DNA of 64,000 bases from a virus: IMG/VR virus record IMGVR_UViG_3300043172_001415, positions 1 to 64,000 of that record. One strand, given 5' to 3'. The notes beneath the pieces are model-generated. The model searched no databases, was not told the DNA's origin, and saw only the letters and a program-made list of their open reading frames with translations. A program made the translations under genes and the position numbers. This document shows, one piece after another, positions 1-8,253 of this stretch; within the stretch, counting starts at the first letter, position 1; each line of letters starts with the position of its first letter.

Positions 1-795
1 AATATTTGATGCTTGAAATATTATTTTTTTAGTATTATCATCATTATCAAAAATGTTGAACGTTGCATCATTAAAATCTTTTGGTGGAATAACTGCATTT
101 ATGAGTTTGTTAACATCATTCTCACCCAAACCACCACCACCAGGAGTGCCTGAATAAGCACCATCACTAACTAATAATTCCCATTTTTTAGTTAGTTCAT
201 TATACATTAATACTCTATTAGGGTTTATGCTAACGTCTCTATAAATATCACCACCTTTAGGTTTAGATGGTGGTCTAGAGTGTTCGCCACGATATTTTAT
301 TTGAGCATTGTCACCTTTAGGTCCTTTTTTACCAACCAACTGAAGTTTATTTGCTTCCGTCAGATCTTCGAAAGAAAGTATGTCACCTTTAGGACCTTTG
401 AGTTCTATCTTTTGTTCTTCAGTTAAATCATTAAATGTAAATGGATCACCTTTTAATAATTCTAGCTCCCAATCTTGAAAATCTTCGAACTTAAAAGATT
501 CTGTTAATGGTGCCTTTTGTATCTTACTAAGTTCGTCATTTACGTATTCTTTAATTGTATTAATAAGATTAGTCTGATCAAGATCACCTTTAGTTTTTTC
601 AACTTTCATCTCAAAAAATGAGTTAAACGATCCACCTGAAAACAGATGTGCATTTAATTCATTAATTATTATGTTGAATCTATTTTGATCATGAACAGAT
701 ATGAAAGAACTTGGATTATCATTTAAACTCTGTTCTTTGATAAACTTCTTATAGTAATCAATTGCTTTCTTATCTTCATTGTTTAAATGTTCCAT
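1..795 (-). CDS. Collagen-like virion protein, N-terminal 265 residues (gene runs off the window)
   Basis: An open frame reads leftward from ATG at 795 (starting MEHLNNEDKK) to the window edge without a stop, so the C-terminus is missing. Around residues 130-160 it has collagen-type Gly-x-y repeats (GPKGD twice), followed near residue 222 by a glycine cluster (PGGGG). GPKGD stretches of this kind are typical of phage fibre, needle or neck-appendage proteins; that assignment is inference. It lies 6 bp downstream of the 108-residue gene and ends a run of minus-strand structural-type genes. Which virion part it belongs to cannot be told from the visible portion. Confidence 0.7.
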   Translation of the reverse strand, partial: MEHLNNEDKKAIDYYKKFIKEQSLNDNPSSFISVHDQNRFNIIINELNAHLFSGGSFNSFFEMKVEKTKGDLDQTNLINTIKEYVNDELSKIQKAPLTESFKFEDFQDWELELLKGDPFTFNDLTEEQKIELKGPKGDILSFEDLTEANKLQLVGKKGPKGDNAQIKYRGEHSRPPSKPKGGDIYRDVSINPNRVLMYNELTKKWELLVSDGAYSGTPGGGGLGENDVNKLINAVIPPKDFNDATFNIFDNDDNTKKIIFQASNI

Positions 796-801
796 ATTAA
801 C

Positions 802-1128
802 CTAGTCTTTTAAAATAACTTTTAGTCTTTCTTTAGTGTCTACTGATTCAAGATAAGTCTTGCCAGAAGATGTAATTGATCCATCTTCTGTTATCATTTT
901 AAAAATTTTAAGTTCATCAAAATTTTCAGATTTGACAGATTTGTCTTTAAGGTTTAATAGAACTAAATCTATTAATGAAGGTATTGATATATCTTCTTTA
1001 TTTTCTGAGTATAGCTTAAGCATTTTAATATCTTTTTCGTCGATATTAATAGACTCCATCATACAATCTTTGTTTTTGTCTGACTGTACTTTAGTTTCTT
1101 CTGTGTATTTATATTCTGTAAATGACAT
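802..1128 (-). CDS. Hypothetical 108-residue protein in the structural block
   Basis: Small acidic/lysine-rich protein (starts MSFTEYKYTEE) with no domain I recognise. A good Shine-Dalgarno (AGGAG) lies 6 nt upstream of the ATG, and TATAAATA lies about 38 nt upstream (1166-1173, minus strand), as for a T4-type late promoter. It sits between the gp14-like neck gene and the collagen-like gene, so a virion or assembly role is possible but unproven. Its N-terminal TKV codons carry one copy of the dispersed 9-mer. Confidence 0.6.
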   Translation of the reverse strand: MSFTEYKYTEETKVQSDKNKDCMMESINIDEKDIKMLKLYSENKEDISIPSLIDLVLLNLKDKSVKSENFDELKIFKMITEDGSITSSGKTYLESVDTKERLKVILKD

Positions 1129-1165
1129 AGGGTTCTCCTGTTATCAGTGTTATGTTTTATATCTT

Positions 1166-1173
1166 TATTTATA
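1166..1173 (-). promoter_or_regulatory. TATAAATA late-promoter-like element
   Basis: Exact T4 late -10 consensus on the minus strand, about 38 nt upstream of the ATG at 1128. The same 8-mer is common by chance in such AT-rich DNA; the support is its position and the presence of a gp55-like sigma gene. Confidence 0.4.
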
Positions 1174-1175
1174 AT

Positions 1176-1955
1176 TTACCAGCCACCAAAGGGGTCGTCG
1201 TTAACCGGAGGGTATGGATCAGGTGTGATAGGTTCTTCGTTTGCTGCTGACGTATTGAATAGGAACTCTAATTTTTCATCATCGATGTCGTCCGATATAT
1301 CAAATATGTCTTTAGGCTTATCTGTAAATGCAGATAATGAATCAGATGATACTAATGGACTAAGTGTTAGATGGATGTCTCTGAATACTCTTACAATAAT
1401 TGTATAAGAATGTTGTGTTTGTAAAAATTGATTTGCTGATTTAACTACATGCATGATTTCATAGTATAAATCACTATAATCAAATTTTATTACATCACCT
1501 TCTATAGGTATATGAGATGTATATTGAGTATTTCCTAATTCATCAAGTGTTGACATAAAACTCATATGTTGTATGTTAGCCCAAAATATAAAATTATCTA
1601 AACCCTCTATACCGTATAAAGAATACTGACTCTTTTCTTCAGGATAACTTTGAATATATCCCTTAAAATTAAATGTTCTTGTTATATACCTATCTCGGTC
1701 TTCACCATATAGTTTGTCATAGCTAGTATTATAATCCGCTATATAATAAGTCATATCAATACCAAATGAATTCCAGGCATCCATTTGTAATTGATCGTAC
1801 ATGGCCTTTTCACCATCATGACATGATGTTTCTTTGTCCCAATAAGAATTTGGTAAACTGCCGGTGCAATTTATTATATTTGCACCGTCAACAGTCACGG
1901 TAGGACTACATATTACAAAATAAGAATCTTGTGTGGCAGATACGTCGATAGTCAT
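1176..1955 (-). CDS. 14: Neck protein, T4 gp14-like
   Basis: A 259-residue protein resembling T4 gp14, which forms the neck ring joining the filled head to the tail. Shared pattern, matched from memory: an early YY/Y-rich strand, then LYGED with a conserved aromatic run (TRTFNFKGYIQSYP), then the GxEG-type turn and a P-x-EGDVI-x-F motif before YYEIMHV. These correspond to gp14's LFGED, FAAYLNSF and PKEGDLIYFPMDNSLFEI. Length is close to gp14 (256 residues). The C-terminal tail is proline/aspartate rich. It lies between two other structural-type genes on the minus strand. The match is by motif order only, so moderate confidence. Confidence 0.6.
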   Translation of the reverse strand: MTIDVSATQDSYFVICSPTVTVDGANIINCTGSLPNSYWDKETSCHDGEKAMYDQLQMDAWNSFGIDMTYYIADYNTSYDKLYGEDRDRYITRTFNFKGYIQSYPEEKSQYSLYGIEGLDNFIFWANIQHMSFMSTLDELGNTQYTSHIPIEGDVIKFDYSDLYYEIMHVVKSANQFLQTQHSYTIIVRVFRDIHLTLSPLVSSDSLSAFTDKPKDIFDISDDIDDEKLEFLFNTSAANEEPITPDPYPPVNDDPFGGW

Positions 1956-1972
1956 TTAATTACCTAATTACT

Positions 1973-2392
1973 TTAGTTGAGTGTTAAGATACCATTAACA
2001 TTCCAAGCAATATTAAAATCACCTGCAGAACTGGATTTAAATGAACCAAAGTCAATATAACATATCAGATTACCGTCAGCTACTTTATATAATACCGCAC
2101 CGTCTGCAGTAATAGTTGAATCTGAGAACGTTACATCGTCAGAATCCCATACACCACGATCATTTGTATTATCCGCAGATAAAGACATTGCTGATAATTC
2201 TTTACCACCGGCAGTATATCCGGTTCCTGATGTTTCTAGTGAACTTATATCACTATATACAACATCGTCAACAATATCTGGGCTATAACCACTCATTAGT
2301 ATTAAGTTGTAACCGCTAGGATCAGATGCCGACAGAGAAAAATTTCCTCCCAAAACGGCTGCTTTAAAATTATTATATACTACACTAGGCAT
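1973..2392 (-). CDS. Small virion-type protein (139 residues)
   Basis: Starts MPSVVYNNFK and shows the pattern of a widespread phage protein: YSPD, then a V-x-YSDISS segment, SGTGYTAGGKxL, DNTNDRGVWD, a GAVLYK strand, IDFGS, and a C-terminal NIAWNVNGILTLN. Proteins of this pattern are common in head/tail gene blocks and are usually annotated as hypothetical or as head-fibre/decoration proteins; the exact role is not established. TATAAATA stands at 2425-2432, 33 nt upstream on the minus strand, fitting late expression. Confidence 0.65.
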   Translation of the reverse strand: MPSVVYNNFKAAVLGGNFSLSASDPSGYNLILMSGYSPDIVDDVVYSDISSLETSGTGYTAGGKELSAMSLSADNTNDRGVWDSDDVTFSDSTITADGAVLYKVADGNLICYIDFGSFKSSSAGDFNIAWNVNGILTLN

Positions 2393-2424
2393 TTCTAACC
2401 TCTTTAAAAAACTTTCTATATCAC

Positions 2425-2432
2425 TATTTATA
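2425..2432 (-). promoter_or_regulatory. TATAAATA late-promoter-like element
   Basis: Minus-strand TATAAATA 33 nt upstream of the ATG at 2392. Position matches a T4-type late promoter; chance occurrence cannot be excluded. Confidence 0.4.
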
Positions 2433-3951
2433 TTTTGATTTTAACATTATGATATTTAAACTTTTGCTTATCATAATGATTAATTCTTTCAAGGAAATGA
2501 TTAAATAAATGATTGTGATGAACCACACCATTTCTGCTTAACCAACGTAAATCATCAACAATATCAAATAACATCATTTTATCTTTAGATTCATGTGTTC
2601 TTAATCCTCTACCAATAGACTGAAGTACTTTAATCTTAGATTTATAAGAACTACCAAAGATTACGTTATGTAATCTCTTAATATTTATCCCAGTAGAAAA
2701 GCATTGGAATGTTGATAGTATGATAACATTTTCAGAATTCTCAGTCATCAAACGAATATGTTCACGAATTTCTGTTTCAACTTCACCATACACGACATAT
2801 ATTTTGTATTTACTATCTAATTTCTTTTTAAAAGTCTTTTCGAGGTCTAACAAAACACTTATTTTATTAACCAACACCAAACTATTTTGACCCTCTTTAA
2901 CATATTGATTAAAAATATGCTCGTATATTTGTTTTCTTTGTGGGTAATTATTTGCATAAGAAACTTCATCATGATATGATACGTTTTTACAATCACTAAC
3001 TGCTTTAGCTGAATACTTTAGTATTAAGTTTTTTATCTCAATCTGAGCTAATATACCCCTATCAATTAGTTCTTTTGAATATTGTTCAAATATTACCGTT
3101 CCCAAATATCCATAAATGTTAAATTGATCAACTCTTTCATCTGGAAGTGTTCCAGTAGTTCCGATTCTATAGTCAGCATTCACACAATTCGCAGCAATCC
3201 GTTTTAAGCTATCTGAGCGGTTATAATGGCATTCATCGAACACAACTGCACCATATTGGTGAAAGAAGGCCCCAGGCTTCTTATATACGCTCTGCCAAGT
3301 AGTTATAAGAACGCTCTTGGTAAAGTCAGGTTCTACTTCAGAATATAGTTTCGTAACATCTCTATATAAGTCAAACCATCCATATGAAAGATAATCTGTG
3401 TATAATTGCTCAACTAAAGTAGTGGTAGGAACAACAATCAATATTTTTTTGTTCATATTTAGAAAAATACGGGTAAGAATATAAGTCATTAAACTTTTTC
3501 CAGAACCAGTAGCTGCCATCAATATTCCACGTTTCTTTTTTATTGCAGCATAAACAGCTTTCATTTGATAGTTATAAGGAAATAAATCTTTACCATCATT
3601 GGTTTTTACACCTTCAAATAATTGTTTACAACCTTCAACAATTGCCGGAGGATTTGCTTTACTATTTACTAATGGATTGTGATCTTCTTCGATCTCATAC
3701 TTATATTTGAATTTCTTACAAAAGGCTGTAAAAGGAACGAGCAAACCTATTGGTAAATGTTGTTCTCTGTATTTGTAAAATGATATCTTTCCGTTCCAAA
3801 TTTTCTTTTTAACTTTAGGATGAAATTTGTGATCTTTTATATAACACTGAAAATAAGATTTTAATTCCAGGCTTTGACCAACCGTACAAGTTACATGAAA
3901 ATATATTTCATTCAACTTTTTCAAACATATAACGTTTTCTTCTTCAAACAT
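2428..3951 (-). CDS. uvsW: UvsW-like superfamily 2 helicase
   Basis: A 507-residue protein matching T4 UvsW in length (503) and motif order. The N-terminal domain carries the NGKISFY-type segment (T4: NWDGRIRLLDY). Walker A is ATGSGKS (about residue 145), motif Ia VPTTTLVEQ, motif II DECH, then GTTGTLPDE, STFQCFSTGINIK (motif V) and QSIGRGLR (motif VI). UvsW unwinds branched DNA and R-loops and helps switch T4 from origin- to recombination-dependent replication. As in T4 it lies close to the uvsY-like gene. A minus-strand TATAAATA stands 24 nt upstream; T4 uvsW is late-expressed. Confidence 0.92.
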   Translation of the reverse strand: MFEEENVICLKKLNEIYFHVTCTVGQSLELKSYFQCYIKDHKFHPKVKKKIWNGKISFYKYREQHLPIGLLVPFTAFCKKFKYKYEIEEDHNPLVNSKANPPAIVEGCKQLFEGVKTNDGKDLFPYNYQMKAVYAAIKKKRGILMAATGSGKSLMTYILTRIFLNMNKKILIVVPTTTLVEQLYTDYLSYGWFDLYRDVTKLYSEVEPDFTKSVLITTWQSVYKKPGAFFHQYGAVVFDECHYNRSDSLKRIAANCVNADYRIGTTGTLPDERVDQFNIYGYLGTVIFEQYSKELIDRGILAQIEIKNLILKYSAKAVSDCKNVSYHDEVSYANNYPQRKQIYEHIFNQYVKEGQNSLVLVNKISVLLDLEKTFKKKLDSKYKIYVVYGEVETEIREHIRLMTENSENVIILSTFQCFSTGINIKRLHNVIFGSSYKSKIKVLQSIGRGLRTHESKDKMMLFDIVDDLRWLSRNGVVHHNHLFNHFLERINHYDKQKFKYHNVKIKI

Positions 3952-3974
3952 AATTCAATACCAGATATATTAAT

Positions 3975-3982
3975 TATTTATA
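3975..3982 (-). promoter_or_regulatory. TATAAATA late-promoter-like element before uvsW
   Basis: Minus-strand TATAAATA, 24 nt upstream of the uvsW start at 3951. Confidence 0.45.
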
Positions 3983-3999
3983 TGTTCAAAAAAGAGCAC

Positions 4000-4030
4000 A
4001 AAAAAAGGTAGAGCTGCAGCCCTACCTTTC
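4000..4030 (-). terminator. Rho-independent terminator after the 586-residue gene
   Basis: Read on the minus strand, AAAGGTAG ... CTACCTTT forms an 8-bp stem around a GC-rich loop (GGCTGCAGCT) and is followed directly by a T run. It sits between the stop at 4057 and the uvsW start. Confidence 0.8.
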
Positions 4031-4056
4031 GAAGTATCTCTCAATAACTAATCAAA

Positions 4057-5817
4057 TTAAATGCTTAATTCAGCTAATCGTCTTCGAGCTTCTTTTGATT
4101 TAAGAATCATTTTTGATGATTCTGTAATTTCATTGAATGGATTAATTAAATTATTTAATACCATCGATTTGTGTACAGATTCATCAAGTTCCACTGCTTC
4201 ACCAGTAGAAATCTGTTTGATCGCAACCAAGATATCATCAGAAGGAAGTTCTGCTGCAGATTCAGTTATGGAATCAAGTAACGCTTCAGCTCTCACTTCA
4301 GCAGATTCTTTTTTCACACCGTGACTAGCAAGATTTTTCCTTCCAGCTTCCTCACCTTCTTTACCCATAGTAGTAACAAGTTGAGATTCGTCTTTAGTAA
4401 CTTTTTTAATTTTCTTACCGGTTTTTGGACAAATTTCATACTCATGTGCAGCATAATCACCATCTACATCTTTACCATTTTCTTCTTTGGCTTCAGTAGG
4501 TACTTGAGTATTTGCTTTAGCTTGCTTGGTTGTTGTTGTTTTCTTTGTTGGAGCTGTTTTGTATTTACCATTAGGTAATGATACATCATCTCTAGAATCA
4601 ATCCCTTCTATGCCTTTCACATTTCCAGCATCATACACAGCTTCATCTTTCTGTTTTTTCGAACTAAATGTTGCTTTCTCAAGTTTTGCACCAATTTTAT
4701 CTTTATGTACTCTTTTCTTCCCTTGAGGAATATTTAAAGTAGCATCGTTTGGATTTTCAACACCTTTGAAAACATCCATAGATTTTTGCTCTACGGCTTC
4801 AGCTTTTTGACTTGATTGCAATGCAGCTAATTGTTTATCTCTTTGACCTTGAAGAGAATCAGCTTTGCTTGAACCAGTATTGAAAACTGAAGTTGAACTA
4901 GATGCATTTAAATCTTGATCAATCGATTTCTCACCAGAATGTTGTTGCTTATTAAACTGGCTCAAAGTGTTTACTCTTTTATTAGTTAAAGAATCAGCTT
5001 GATCTCCACCTTTTCCAAAAGTTTCAAGACTTTTAGTGTTTTGAACATCACCGGTTATTTTTTTACCATGAACCTGAGCTTTCTTTAACTTCTCTTGAGT
5101 AGCTAATCTCGCATTCATTTTCTTTTCAGAATCTTTAGTACCAGATTTTACTTCTGAACCGATAGATGGCTCTACCACAGGTTTTTTAGATGTTCCAGCT
5201 TGTGGATTATTTTCATTAAAAGAAAATTTATTGATAAAATCCATTGATTCTTTTTTAGTTCCGACTTTAGTCATTCCAGGTTCTGAACCAATTTGATCTA
5301 CTTTTTGAGCTTCTAAATCAGATTGTCTTTTACCTTTAAGTTTCTTAGTCTGATCCTTACCTTTTGTAAGAGCATCATCACTGCCAGATTTTTCAAAATC
5401 TTTAATAAAAGACTTAGAACCCTGATTTTGTTTTGTAGTTAATTTATTAAGATCTGCTTGTCTTTGAGACTGAGCAGTAGATTCGTTATCTTTAAAAGAT
5501 TCATAATCAGAAACATTACCAGATTTATCTACGTCTTGAGTAATTGATTTTGATCCTTTACTCTGTACAGACGCTTGTTTGTCGATCTGTGATTTTCTTT
5601 TATTTTGTGATGTAACTTCACTAGAGATTTGAGTTTTCAACTCAGCAGCAGCCATTTGACCACCTGCGTGTGGTGAAGCTTCATCAATAGTTTCAATATC
5701 TTGTTCTTCTGTCTCTACTTCTTCAAAATCTGATTCTGCAGTTACAACTACCGGTTGTACTACAATCTTATTCGATTCTTTAAGAAATTGTTTTACATAA
5801 TTTGCTATAGACATCAT
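4057..5817 (-). CDS. 586-residue protein with about six degenerate 45-residue repeats
   Basis: I do not recognise this protein. It is lysine/glutamine/serine rich, without membrane segments. Roughly residues 70-340 consist of degenerate repeats of about 43-45 residues. Each has an R/K-rich start, a short helix (QADLNKL, SQIDKQ, VNTLSQF, QLAALQ), a Gln-Gly/KS step (QGSKSF, KGSKSI, SGEKSI) and an acidic Asp-rich turn ending in a small Ser/Gly run. The C-terminal 90 residues (from about LLDSITESAAE) are non-repetitive and predicted helical. Its place between uvsY- and uvsW-like genes and its TATAAATA at 5862-5869 suggest late expression; an internal-head or scaffold-type role is only a guess. 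The dispersed 9-mer is nearly absent here. Confidence 0.75.
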   Translation of the reverse strand: MMSIANYVKQFLKESNKIVVQPVVVTAESDFEEVETEEQDIETIDEASPHAGGQMAAAELKTQISSEVTSQNKRKSQIDKQASVQSKGSKSITQDVDKSGNVSDYESFKDNESTAQSQRQADLNKLTTKQNQGSKSFIKDFEKSGSDDALTKGKDQTKKLKGKRQSDLEAQKVDQIGSEPGMTKVGTKKESMDFINKFSFNENNPQAGTSKKPVVEPSIGSEVKSGTKDSEKKMNARLATQEKLKKAQVHGKKITGDVQNTKSLETFGKGGDQADSLTNKRVNTLSQFNKQQHSGEKSIDQDLNASSSTSVFNTGSSKADSLQGQRDKQLAALQSSQKAEAVEQKSMDVFKGVENPNDATLNIPQGKKRVHKDKIGAKLEKATFSSKKQKDEAVYDAGNVKGIEGIDSRDDVSLPNGKYKTAPTKKTTTTKQAKANTQVPTEAKEENGKDVDGDYAAHEYEICPKTGKKIKKVTKDESQLVTTMGKEGEEAGRKNLASHGVKKESAEVRAEALLDSITESAAELPSDDILVAIKQISTGEAVELDESVHKSMVLNNLINPFNEITESSKMILKSKEARRRLAELSI

Positions 5818-5861
5818 TTTCTCCTATGTATAAACTTAAAAATGGGCTTATAATTTTAAAT

Positions 5862-5869
5862 TATTTATA
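5862..5869 (-). promoter_or_regulatory. TATAAATA late-promoter-like element
   Basis: Minus-strand TATAAATA 45 nt upstream of the ATG at 5817; a Shine-Dalgarno (AGGAG) lies between. Confidence 0.4.
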
Positions 5870-5901
5870 ATATCAAAAGAATTTTTATATTTTTTTTGAT
5901 T

Positions 5902-6315
5902 CTACCGAACAAATCCGTTTTTAAGTAATTTAATGTCATGGTATTGCCTGAGCATATATCCCATTGTCTTTATATTATTTATACATTTATCAACAAATTC
6001 AATTATTAAGGTCTGTGACTCTTCTTCTCTTATTATCTTACGATAATCTGGATCACCTCCTACCTGGATATTAACCTCTTCTCTATTCTTCCAATCCACA
6101 GTATCATCAAATTTATAATGGTTATATAACTTCTTAAATTTCTCTTTTCTCTTGTCTTCAATGCCTATCAATATAGATTTCTCAAAAAGACTCTTCTCAG
6201 TAAAATACTGTAGTATTCCAGGTAATTCCATAGTCTTCATATGATAATTTTCATCAGTGAAATCTATATCTGCTTTAGCTTTTAATTTTAACGCTTTAAA
6301 TTCTTCTTTTGTCAT
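5902..6315 (-). CDS. uvsY: UvsY-like recombination mediator (candidate)
   Basis: About 137 residues from the ATG at 6315 (MTKEEFKALK). That start has GGAG six nt upstream and begins 9 nt after the preceding stop. A longer start at 6402 would overlap the upstream gene by 76 bp with a weaker ribosome site. The protein has the UvsY pattern: an N-terminal helix, an IDF...ELP...Y segment, a basic FKKLYNHYKFD stretch, a GGDPDYRK turn and a long C-terminal helical part (EFVDKCINNIKTMGYMLRQYHDIK). UvsY loads UvsX onto gp32-coated DNA. Similarity is by pattern, and the position near uvsW supports it. Confidence 0.6.
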   Translation of the reverse strand: MTKEEFKALKLKAKADIDFTDENYHMKTMELPGILQYFTEKSLFEKSILIGIEDKRKEKFKKLYNHYKFDDTVDWKNREEVNIQVGGDPDYRKIIREEESQTLIIEFVDKCINNIKTMGYMLRQYHDIKLLKNGFVR

Positions 6316-6326
6316 ATTTACTCCAT

Positions 6327-7925
6327 CTAAATTATCAATTTTATATAAATCTGATAGAAAATACCTAATAAGTTCATGAAAATACTCTCTGGTAATCTGC
6401 AAATGAACTCAAAATACTCGTCTAGGATATTTGGTTGGATCTCTATATCTTTATCTATAAAACTGGATACATTAAAGGTTGTTGTTCGTTCTGTGTCCTT
6501 TATGTTAATCTTAACAAATTCTAGTTTCATCTCTATCAGTTTGTTTGCTATTATCTTTATTACTTTATCTGCAAACCTTTTAGGTATCTTTATTGAATCA
6601 TGTACCGTCCCAACTAAAGTAATTCCATTTATTTTTGAAACCGCTTTTGCAATATTATCAATGAAGCAATTTGATTCTTTCAATTGCATCATTTGAGCCG
6701 GTAATGAATAACTTACCTTATGCTTATCTTTGGGTTGGTTTTTACTCAATTTTATTTGATCATGGTATTCATACTCTGTATCACCTACTTTCATCTTTCC
6801 AGTTTTTCTTTTTAAGCTTTCCCAGTATTCATTTATTTCTGGAAACTCTTTTCTGAACTTTCTTGAAATCTCATTATCCTGAATTGGTCCATATAGATAA
6901 TCTTTAAAGAATGATTGCTTCAATTCTTTTCTATTTACAACTGAAGTATTTTCACCGACAAATTGTGTGTATATGTCGTTTTCAATATATTGTCTAAATT
7001 TTATCATCTCTGGATGTTTTTCATCAAATATTTCAAGTAATGTCAAATATTGAAATGATGGCTGACTACAAGCTAAATCAATCTCAACTAAAGTATCACC
7101 TGTTTTCTTATCATAAAGATATTCATCAAAATCGGAATCCAATCTTGTCAAGTTTGAATGAAATCTTTTCCATTCACATCTATTACAATACCAGATACCT
7201 TCTTTTATCATGATAAGGATTTTTAATTGCTGTTGATAAGAGGTTATGGCACACTTTATAGACCGTTGTTTCTTTTTCTTACGATCACCATATATTTTCT
7301 TTTTATCAAGTTCAGAGAGTTCCAGAGCCACTTTAGTTTTGATTCTGGATAGGTTACGCTCATAAATCTGCATAACTGCCTCCCAATCTCGAAAGCCGAT
7401 ATTCTCAAGTCCTAAATTCCAACCTTCTCTCATATTTCGTTCACGAACATTTAAATTCTCTTTCTCGAAGAGCTTTCTCATCTGAGAGCCTGGATTATTA
7501 AAATAATGCGTTACAATTTCACACCCGAAATATTTTTCAGGAATTGAGTATCTTTGAGAAAGCTCACCAACGAAATATGATTTGTTCCAACAAATGAGAT
7601 CATTTGCTATTAAAAAGTCCCGAACCTCAGTCCATTCATTTTTATTAAATACTCGATAAATGAGTTCCGTTGAAATATTAACCCATTCATATGATACATA
7701 TCGAGTACTTTTTTTATTCGAATCGAATTTATATAAAATCCTGTCAACTAAATGATAAAAGTAACAACATTTATCAATCATCATATTTACTTTAGTTTTT
7801 TTGGAATATTTAGAATTTATGGCTAATACGAGGTCTTTTCGCCATTTTTTACAAACATATCTACACGCTATCTTTTTTGATGTATTTAATTTTGTATTTG
7901 TATAAATACTTGATATATTACGCAT
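6327..7925 (-). CDS. Polymerase-like protein with a family A-type palm (unassigned)
   Basis: A 532-residue basic protein. Two motifs look like those of the DNA polymerase A / T7 RNA polymerase superfamily. Near residue 280 is VEIDLACSQPSFQ (motif A-like, Asp then SQP). Near residue 460 is LVGTVHDSIKIP (motif C-like, HDS). Between them lie DYLYG and a YSLPAQMMQLKES helix that could be the fingers/O-helix region. Similar IDxxxSQP...HDS proteins of unknown function occur in phages and plasmids; I cannot say whether this one makes DNA or RNA. It has no visible 3'-5' exonuclease domain. The phage already has a family B replicase. It is the first gene of the minus-strand block and abuts the UvsY-like gene. 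Confidence 0.55.
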   Translation of the reverse strand: MRNISSIYTNTKLNTSKKIACRYVCKKWRKDLVLAINSKYSKKTKVNMMIDKCCYFYHLVDRILYKFDSNKKSTRYVSYEWVNISTELIYRVFNKNEWTEVRDFLIANDLICWNKSYFVGELSQRYSIPEKYFGCEIVTHYFNNPGSQMRKLFEKENLNVRERNMREGWNLGLENIGFRDWEAVMQIYERNLSRIKTKVALELSELDKKKIYGDRKKKKQRSIKCAITSYQQQLKILIMIKEGIWYCNRCEWKRFHSNLTRLDSDFDEYLYDKKTGDTLVEIDLACSQPSFQYLTLLEIFDEKHPEMIKFRQYIENDIYTQFVGENTSVVNRKELKQSFFKDYLYGPIQDNEISRKFRKEFPEINEYWESLKRKTGKMKVGDTEYEYHDQIKLSKNQPKDKHKVSYSLPAQMMQLKESNCFIDNIAKAVSKINGITLVGTVHDSIKIPKRFADKVIKIIANKLIEMKLEFVKINIKDTERTTTFNVSSFIDKDIEIQPNILDEYFEFICRLPESIFMNLLGIFYQIYIKLII

Positions 7926-7952
7926 TAAATATATTTTCCTTCGGGATACGAA

Positions 7953-7986
7953 GCCGGACTCTTGTACAGTCTGGCTTTTTCTTTTT
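7953..7986 (+). terminator. Plus-strand terminator-like hairpin between divergent blocks
   Basis: GCCGGACT / AGTCTGGC (8 bp, one G-T) with a 7-nt loop, followed by TTTTTCTTTTT. A second hairpin (CTTCG / CGAAG) lies directly upstream. No plus-strand gene precedes it, so it may block antisense transcription. Confidence 0.55.
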
Positions 7987-7996
7987 GTGTTTCATG

Positions 7997-8004
7997 TATT
8001 TATA
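7997..8004 (-). promoter_or_regulatory. TATAAATA late-promoter-like element
   Basis: Minus-strand TATAAATA 72 nt upstream of the polymerase-like gene. Further from its gene than the other late-type elements. Confidence 0.3.
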
Positions 8005-8224
8005 ATACATCATTATAATTATCGTATTATCCCGTTTTCAAGCCGTTTGAGCTACTTTATGTGGTAAAACGACAAAGTATTCCATTAAATTACTTCGTCT
8101 CTCAGGCGCATTCATACGCTAAAATTAATTATATCATAAATTGTATTGATAGTCAATAAAAAATATTAACTGAAGTGATTTTCAACACACTTGTAAATAT
8201 ATTATACATATTTACAGAATTTGA

Positions 8225-8253
8225 TTGACTTTTTCATAATAGTTCGGTATAAT
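8225..8253 (+). promoter_or_regulatory. Sigma70-type promoter for the gp46-gp55-gp47 operon
   Basis: TTGACT (8225-8230), a 17-bp spacer and TATAAT (8248-8253). A long untranslated leader follows before the gene 46 start. Confidence 0.8.

Noticed and set aside
4061-4726. Plus-strand frames of 66-87 codons opposite the 586-residue gene
   Set aside because: Codon-shadow frames of a repetitive minus-strand gene with no ribosome sites.
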